Assembly: GCA_900556695.1 (NCBI GenBank)
Contig: USQA01000001.1
Location: forward strand, 1-54,614
DNA from: an uncultured Clostridium sp.
GTDB taxonomy: Bacteria; Bacillota; Clostridia; TANB77; CAG-508
Direction of reading: 5' to 3'
DNA length: 54,614 nucleotides
The notes under the pieces are model-generated. The model saw only the letters and a list, made by a program, of their open reading frames with translations, searched no databases and was not told where the DNA came from. This document shows positions 50,212-54,614 of this stretch, in pieces; positions within the stretch are counted from its first letter, which is position 1, and each line of letters starts with the position of its first letter. Both the position numbers and the translations under genes were made by a program.

Positions 50212-51861
50212 ATGGACTATAAAGATTTAGCTGATTTGATATTTCCAGAAGCAAAAGATATATCATATTATGAGGAAAAATATCCAAGAAGAGAATTAAA
50301 AGAAAATGCTGTTGTAACAAGATATGCACCAAGTCCTACAGGAGTTATGCATATAGGAGGGTTATATCAAGCATTAATTGCAAAGAAAATAGCTAAACAA
50401 ACAGAAGGAGTATTTTTTGTAAGAATAGAAGATACAGACCAAAAAAGAGAAATTGAAAATGGAACAATGGAAATAATAAATTCTTTAAGTAATTTTGGTC
50501 TTGAGCCAAATGAAGGAATGATTTCTGAAACAGAAGAAAAAGGAATTTATGGTCCATATAAACAATCTAAAAGAAAAGATATTTATCAAGCATACGCAAA
50601 ATATTTAATAGAACAAGGAAAAGCATATCCATGTTTTTGTACACCAGAAGATGTAGAAGCAATAAGAGCAAAGCAAGAAGCAGCTAAAATTAGACCTGGA
50701 TATTATGGAGTATGGGCAAAATGCAGAAATAATACTGTTGAAGAAATGGCAGAAAAAATAAAAAATGGAGAAAAATATATTATTCGTTTTAAATCTCCTG
50801 GTAGAGAAGATAGAAAAATAAAACATAAAGATGTAATAAAAGGAAATGTAGAGTTTCCAGAAAATGATCAAGACATAGTAATAATTAAAGCAGATGGATT
50901 GCCAACATACCATTTTGCACATGCTATAGATGATCATTTAATGGGGACAACTCATGTAATTAGAGGAGATGAATGGTTATCATCTGTACCATTACATTTA
51001 CAATTATTTCATGAATTAGGTTTTAGACCTCCTAAATATGCACATATTGCACCAATTATGAAAAATGATAATGGAAATAAGAGAAAATTAAGTAAGAGAA
51101 AAGATCCAGAAGCTGCAGTTAGTTATTATGAACAAGAAGGAATTCCATCAGAAGCTGTAAATGAATATTTGTTAAATATAGCAAATTCTACTTTTGAAAA
51201 TTGGAGAAGAGCAAATAAAGACAAGTCAGTTGATGAATTTGAACTTAAATTGAACAAAATGAGTGTAAGTGGAGCTCTATTTGATATGGTAAAATTGTTA
51301 GATGTAGGTAAAACTGTTATATCTAAATTTACAGCAGAAGAAGTATATGAAAAAGCAATGACTTGGGCTAAAAAATATGATAATGAGTTAGAAGAAATGT
51401 TAAAAGATAAAAACTACGCATTAAAAATATTTGGTATCGAAAGAGGAAATCAAAAACCTAGAAAAGATATAGCAAAATGGTCTGATGTAAAAGAATCTAT
51501 TATATATATGTATGATAATAAATTTTTAGATGAAAATATAGAGTATCCTTATCAAACAATTAATGAAAAAGATGATATAAATGAAATATTAAAATTATAT
51601 ACTGAAAAGTATTATGATGAGAATGATGACAAACAAACATGGTTTAATAAAATAAAAGAATTATCAGGAAAAATGGGATTTGCAAAAGAAGTAAAAGAAT
51701 ATAAACAAAATCCAGATATGTATAAAGCTCATGTTGGAGATGTTAGTACAGTTTTAAGGGTTGCTTTAACTGGAAGAACTAATACTCCAGATATGTATGA
51801 AATTATGAATGTTTTAGGAAAAGAATCAATTCAAAAAAGATTTGAAAAAGCAATTAAATAA
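50212..51861 (+). CDS. gltX: Glutamyl-tRNA synthetase
   Basis: 549 residues. HIGH-type motif in RYAPSPTGVMHIGGLYQALI near residue 40 and KMSKS-type motif KRKLSKRKDPEA near 290; FVRIEDTDQKREIENG and IVIIKADGLPTYHFAHAIDD are class I GluRS features. It charges tRNA-Glu (and probably tRNA-Gln in this group). AAAGGAG precedes ATG 50212. Confidence 0.92.
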   Translation: MDYKDLADLIFPEAKDISYYEEKYPRRELKENAVVTRYAPSPTGVMHIGGLYQALIAKKIAKQTEGVFFVRIEDTDQKREIENGTMEIINSLSNFGLEPNEGMISETEEKGIYGPYKQSKRKDIYQAYAKYLIEQGKAYPCFCTPEDVEAIRAKQEAAKIRPGYYGVWAKCRNNTVEEMAEKIKNGEKYIIRFKSPGREDRKIKHKDVIKGNVEFPENDQDIVIIKADGLPTYHFAHAIDDHLMGTTHVIRGDEWLSSVPLHLQLFHELGFRPPKYAHIAPIMKNDNGNKRKLSKRKDPEAAVSYYEQEGIPSEAVNEYLLNIANSTFENWRRANKDKSVDEFELKLNKMSVSGALFDMVKLLDVGKTVISKFTAEEVYEKAMTWAKKYDNELEEMLKDKNYALKIFGIERGNQKPRKDIAKWSDVKESIIYMYDNKFLDENIEYPYQTINEKDDINEILKLYTEKYYDENDDKQTWFNKIKELSGKMGFAKEVKEYKQNPDMYKAHVGDVSTVLRVALTGRTNTPDMYEIMNVLGKESIQKRFEKAIK

Positions 51862-51888
51862 AACTTACAAAATTGAAGGAGATTACTT

Positions 51889-52077
51889 ATGGAATATGAT
51901 ATAGGAGATATTGTAAGAACTAAAAAACAACATCCATGTGGAAGTAAATTATGGGAGATTACAAGAATAGGTGTTGATTTCAAATTAAAATGTTTGGGAT
52001 GTGAACATACTGTTACAGTAGAAAGACCTAAAGCGATAAAAATGATTACAAAAATAGAGAAAAAGGCAACGAAATAA
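51889..52077 (+). CDS. DUF951 family protein
   Basis: 62 residues matching DUF951: DIVRTKKQHPCGSKLWEITR, then KLKCLGCEHTV. Conserved small Firmicute protein with three Cys; possibly nucleic-acid or zinc binding. AAGGAG precedes ATG; probably co-transcribed with gltX. Confidence 0.85.
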   Translation: MEYDIGDIVRTKKQHPCGSKLWEITRIGVDFKLKCLGCEHTVTVERPKAIKMITKIEKKATK

Positions 52078-52153
52078 AATGTCACTAAATATATATTTTT
52101 GTCATAAAATATAATATAGTATCAGTAAAGGTACTATATTGGAGGTGACTTGT

Positions 52154-52411
52154 ATGGAGCCACAAGAACAAGTATGTTGTTATGATAATAGAAAATGTAA
52201 TAAAAAAAGAAATTGCTTAGCAATAGTTGCAGTTATTATATTAGTGTCTCTTGCAGTTGTAATTGGCATAATAATAGGAGCTTTAGCAAGTGAAGCAATA
52301 TTAGCAGCATTAGCATCAGTAATTGTGTTAGCAGTAGTTTTAGGTTTATTATTGATATTAACTATAATATTAATAGTATGTAAAAAGGAAAGAAAGCAAA
52401 AATGTTGCTAA
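52154..52411 (+). CDS. Small Cys-rich membrane protein
   Basis: 85 residues: N-terminal VCCYDNRKCNKKRNC, two membrane helices (residues about 24-50 and 54-75), C-terminal basic tail ending KCC. GGAGGTG sets ATG 52154. Unknown function. Confidence 0.6.
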   Translation: MEPQEQVCCYDNRKCNKKRNCLAIVAVIILVSLAVVIGIIIGALASEAILAALASVIVLAVVLGLLLILTIILIVCKKERKQKCC

Positions 52412-52435
52412 TAGTTTATTAAAAAAATAAAGAGA

Positions 52436-52478
52436 TAAAGGAACAATGAAATTTAAAATAGATTTCATTGTTCTTTTA
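52436..52478 (+). terminator. Terminator before the flippase gene
   Basis: AAAGGAACAATGAAAT pairs with ATTTCATTGTTCTTTT. Confidence 0.85.
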
Positions 52479-52639
52479 TATTTAGAAGTTAGGAAAATTT
52501 ATTATATGAATATTAATCAGTAAAACATAAAAAAGTGCTCAAGATAAAAATTAATAAAAACTATTGAATAATTTAGTAATTAAATCTATAATTAAATAGT
52601 ACAATTATTATAACAAATAGTTTAAATAGGAGTGATTAA

Positions 52640-54277
52640 ATGGTAAAAGAGACATCAAAAGAAAAAGTTCCTAAGAAAGAAACTTTTATGCAAGGGGTTA
52701 TAACATTAATATTTTCGCAAATTGCAATAAAATTATTAGGTTTAATATATACATTATATCTAACAAATAGACAAGGATTTGGAGATAAAGGAAATGGAAT
52801 TGTTGCTGCAGGATATCAAATATATGCAATGTTACTTACAATTTCTTCAATAGGAGTTCCTAATGCAATTTCAAAATTAGTTTCTGAAAGAGTTGCAGTA
52901 CGGTGATCATAAAGGCGCACATAGAATATTTAAAATTGCATTTGCAACATTTTCGGTTATAGGCTTAATTGGAAGCTTAATGCTATTTTTAGGGGCAAAT
53001 GTGATAGCAAATCAATGGCTACAAATACCAGAGGCAGAAATGACATTAGTTGCATTATCACCAGCAATATTTTTTGTAGCAGTTTCATCTGTAATGAGAG
53101 GATATTTTAACGGAAGGCAAAATATAAAAGCTACAGCAAGATCTCAAAGTTTAGAGCAAGTATTTAAAACTGCACTTACAATAATTTTAGTTGAAATAAT
53201 TGCAATTATTTCAAATGTGTCAACTATGTGGATGGCAGGTGGAGCAACTTTAGCTACAACACTTGCAACTATGGCTGGTTTTGGATATTTATATTTATAT
53301 TATCAGACAAGAAAAAAAGAGATAGCAACAGAAATAAGGTCTACTGTTAATTACAAATATGAAAGAGTAAGGACAATAATAAAAAGGATTTTATTAGTTT
53401 CAATTCCAATTGCATTAACAGCAATAATGTCATCAATTAATAAAAATATAGATTCATTTACAGTAGTAAGAAGTTTAAAACAGTTTATGTCAGAAGATAT
53501 GGCTATATCACAATATGGAATATTAGGACGGAAAAGTAGATATGCTTACAAGTTTACCTTTATCAATAAATGTAGCGTTTTCTACAGCTTTGGTGCCAGC
53601 TATATCAGCGGCTAAGGCGAGAAAAGATAAAAAAACAATATCTGAGAAAACATCTTTTTCATTATTGATTTCAATGTTAATAGGTTTACCATGTACAATA
53701 GGAATGTGCGTATTTGCAGGACCAATTCTTAATTTGTTATTTCCAAATGCAAGTTCAGGAGAAGTTGTTTTACAAATAAGTGCATTAACTATAATATTTA
53801 CAATTTTAGACCAGACAATAAATGGTGCTTTGCAAGGATATGGAAAATTAATGATACCCACTATTTCTTTAGGGTGTCGGAGTTTTCGTGAAGTTAATTT
53901 TAAATTTAATATTAGTTCCTATTCCACAAATTGGAGTAAATGGGGCTGCAATTGCATCAGTTGCTTGTCATTTAGTTGCATTTTCAATTGCAATAACTTC
54001 ACTAATGAAACATATTAAATTAAATTTGACATTTTCAAAATTTGTAGTAAAACCTTTATTAGCAACAATTATAATGGGAATTTGCTCATATTTTATATTT
54101 ATAGTACTTTCAGGAATAATTGCACAAAAATTGGCTACAATATTAGCAATTGTAAGTGCTGTAATTATATATGGATTAGCAATTATAGCTTTAAAGGTAT
54201 TTTCAAAAGATGAAGTTTTAATGATGCCATATGGACAAAAAATCTGTAAAATATTAGAAAAATTAAAGGTATATTAA
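52640..54277 (+). CDS. SpoVB/MurJ-like polysaccharide flippase, three +1 shifts
   Basis: With +1 at CGG 52901, 53529 and 53878 the reading frame is 544 residues, the usual SpoVB/MurJ length, with about 14 membrane helices. Joined motifs are RVAVGDHKGAHRIF, QYGILGGKVDMLTSLPLSI and ISLGCGVFVKLILN, each with a glycine that is conserved in the family. Without the shifts four fragments result, the first only 88 residues. It exports lipid-linked cell-wall precursors. GGAGTG precedes ATG 52640. This is a host gene outside the prophage. Confidence 0.88.
52901..52903 (+). other. +1 frameshift site 6 (GTA CGG TGA)
   Basis: In-frame CGG; frame 0 stops at the next codon. Confidence 0.88.
53529..53531 (+). 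other. +1 frameshift site 7 (GGA CGG AAA)
   Basis: In-frame CGG in the once-shifted frame. Confidence 0.88.
53878..53880 (+). other. +1 frameshift site 8 (TGT CGG AGT)
   Basis: In-frame CGG in the twice-shifted frame. Confidence 0.88.
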
Positions 54278-54417
54278 GAAAAAAATACGAAAAAATGATA
54301 AAAAAAGAAGGATTTTCAGTATTTTTGGCGAATTAAATTAATTAGTAGTACATTTATTGTTATTGTTCAAGCGATAAAAGTACATAAACTATTTAAATCT
54401 TATGGGAGGTAATTTAA

Positions 54418-54614
54418 ATGAACAAAGCTGAATTAGTAGCAGCAGTAGCTGCAAAAACAGGAGCAACAAAAAAAGCAGCTGAAGAATCAGTAAACGCTTT
54501 TGTAGAAGCTGTAACAGAATCACTAAAAAAAGGAGAAAAAGTTCAATTAGTTGGATTTGGATCTTTTGAAGTAAGAAAAAGAGCAGCTAGAAAAGGTAGA
54601 AACCCACAAACTAA
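54418..54614 (+). CDS. hup: HU family DNA-binding protein (partial)
   Basis: The first 65 residues are visible: NKAELVAAVAAKTGATKKAA, then VQLVGFGSFEVRKRAARKGR and NP, the HU core with the DNA-binding arm reaching the window end. GGGAGG precedes ATG 54418. HU compacts DNA. Confidence 0.93.
   Translation, partial: MNKAELVAAVAAKTGATKKAAEESVNAFVEAVTESLKKGEKVQLVGFGSFEVRKRAARKGRNPQT

Noticed and set aside
52640..54277. Flippase as an ordinary pseudogene
   Set aside because: All three lesions are of one type at CGG, with no other stop, deletion or drift, and the same lesion occurs in unrelated phage genes.

Overview
The window is very AT-rich (about 28-30% GC by eye). Its host genes point to an anaerobic, low-GC Firmicute of the Clostridia type: a four-subunit pyruvate:ferredoxin oxidoreductase, a 2[4Fe-4S] ferredoxin, RicT, ScpB, RNase J, a SpoVB/MurJ-like flippase, DUF951 and HU. 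No tRNA, rRNA or CRISPR array was found.

Layout. 1-13078 is host chromosome: holB end, ricT, ferredoxin, an LPG-synthase-type membrane protein, porCDAB (minus strand), a membrane-anchored DUF5050-like protein, scpB-proS, a small alarmone synthetase and rnj. From about 13055 to 49416 lies a complete siphovirus-type prophage of about 36 kb, integrated at the 3' end of rnj; the attL and attR cores both encode the last residues of RNase J. It runs integrase, repressor/Cro switch, early and recombination genes, a putative HNH protein, helicase-loader-like protein, methyltransferase, many small genes, a regulatory island with a type I toxin-antitoxin-like pair, terminase, portal, head, connectors, tail, tape measure, tail fibre, holin, endolysin, then lysogenic-conversion genes including a Spo0E-like protein. 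After attR come a hypothetical gene, gltX, DUF951, a small membrane protein, a SpoVB/MurJ-like flippase and the start of hup.

Main discovery. Five genes are interrupted by eight frame breaks. Every break needs +1, and every one lies at an in-frame CGG codon followed by A or T. Skipping the C and reading the next GGN as glycine restores a full-length protein each time, often at a conserved glycine (the motif I glycine of the methyltransferase, the FGTG of a gp10-like connector, three positions in the flippase, the joint between a tail fibre and its S74 chaperone). Four genes are in the prophage and one is in the host. CGG is otherwise almost absent as a codon: I found nine in-frame CGG codons in likely coding sequence, eight of them at these breaks. 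The simplest biological reading is that CGG is not decoded as arginine here; CGGN is read as a quadruplet glycine codon, or an empty CGG triggers +1 slippage by tRNA-Gly. A systematic sequence error adding C before GG must be ruled out with raw reads. The ninth CGG (49691) is read straight through and is reported as an exception.

Other notable items: a small RNA gene in the lysogeny region whose hairpin loop is perfectly complementary (15 nt) to the leader of the first early gene after cro; a face-to-face int/sRNA promoter; four operators; a -1 frameshift in the tail chaperone; two genes with a good Shine-Dalgarno site but only AUC or AUA as start; an HExxH domain on a minor head protein; several structured RNA candidates; and a ProRS lacking its editing domain and carrying a GC-rich repeat in its tail.
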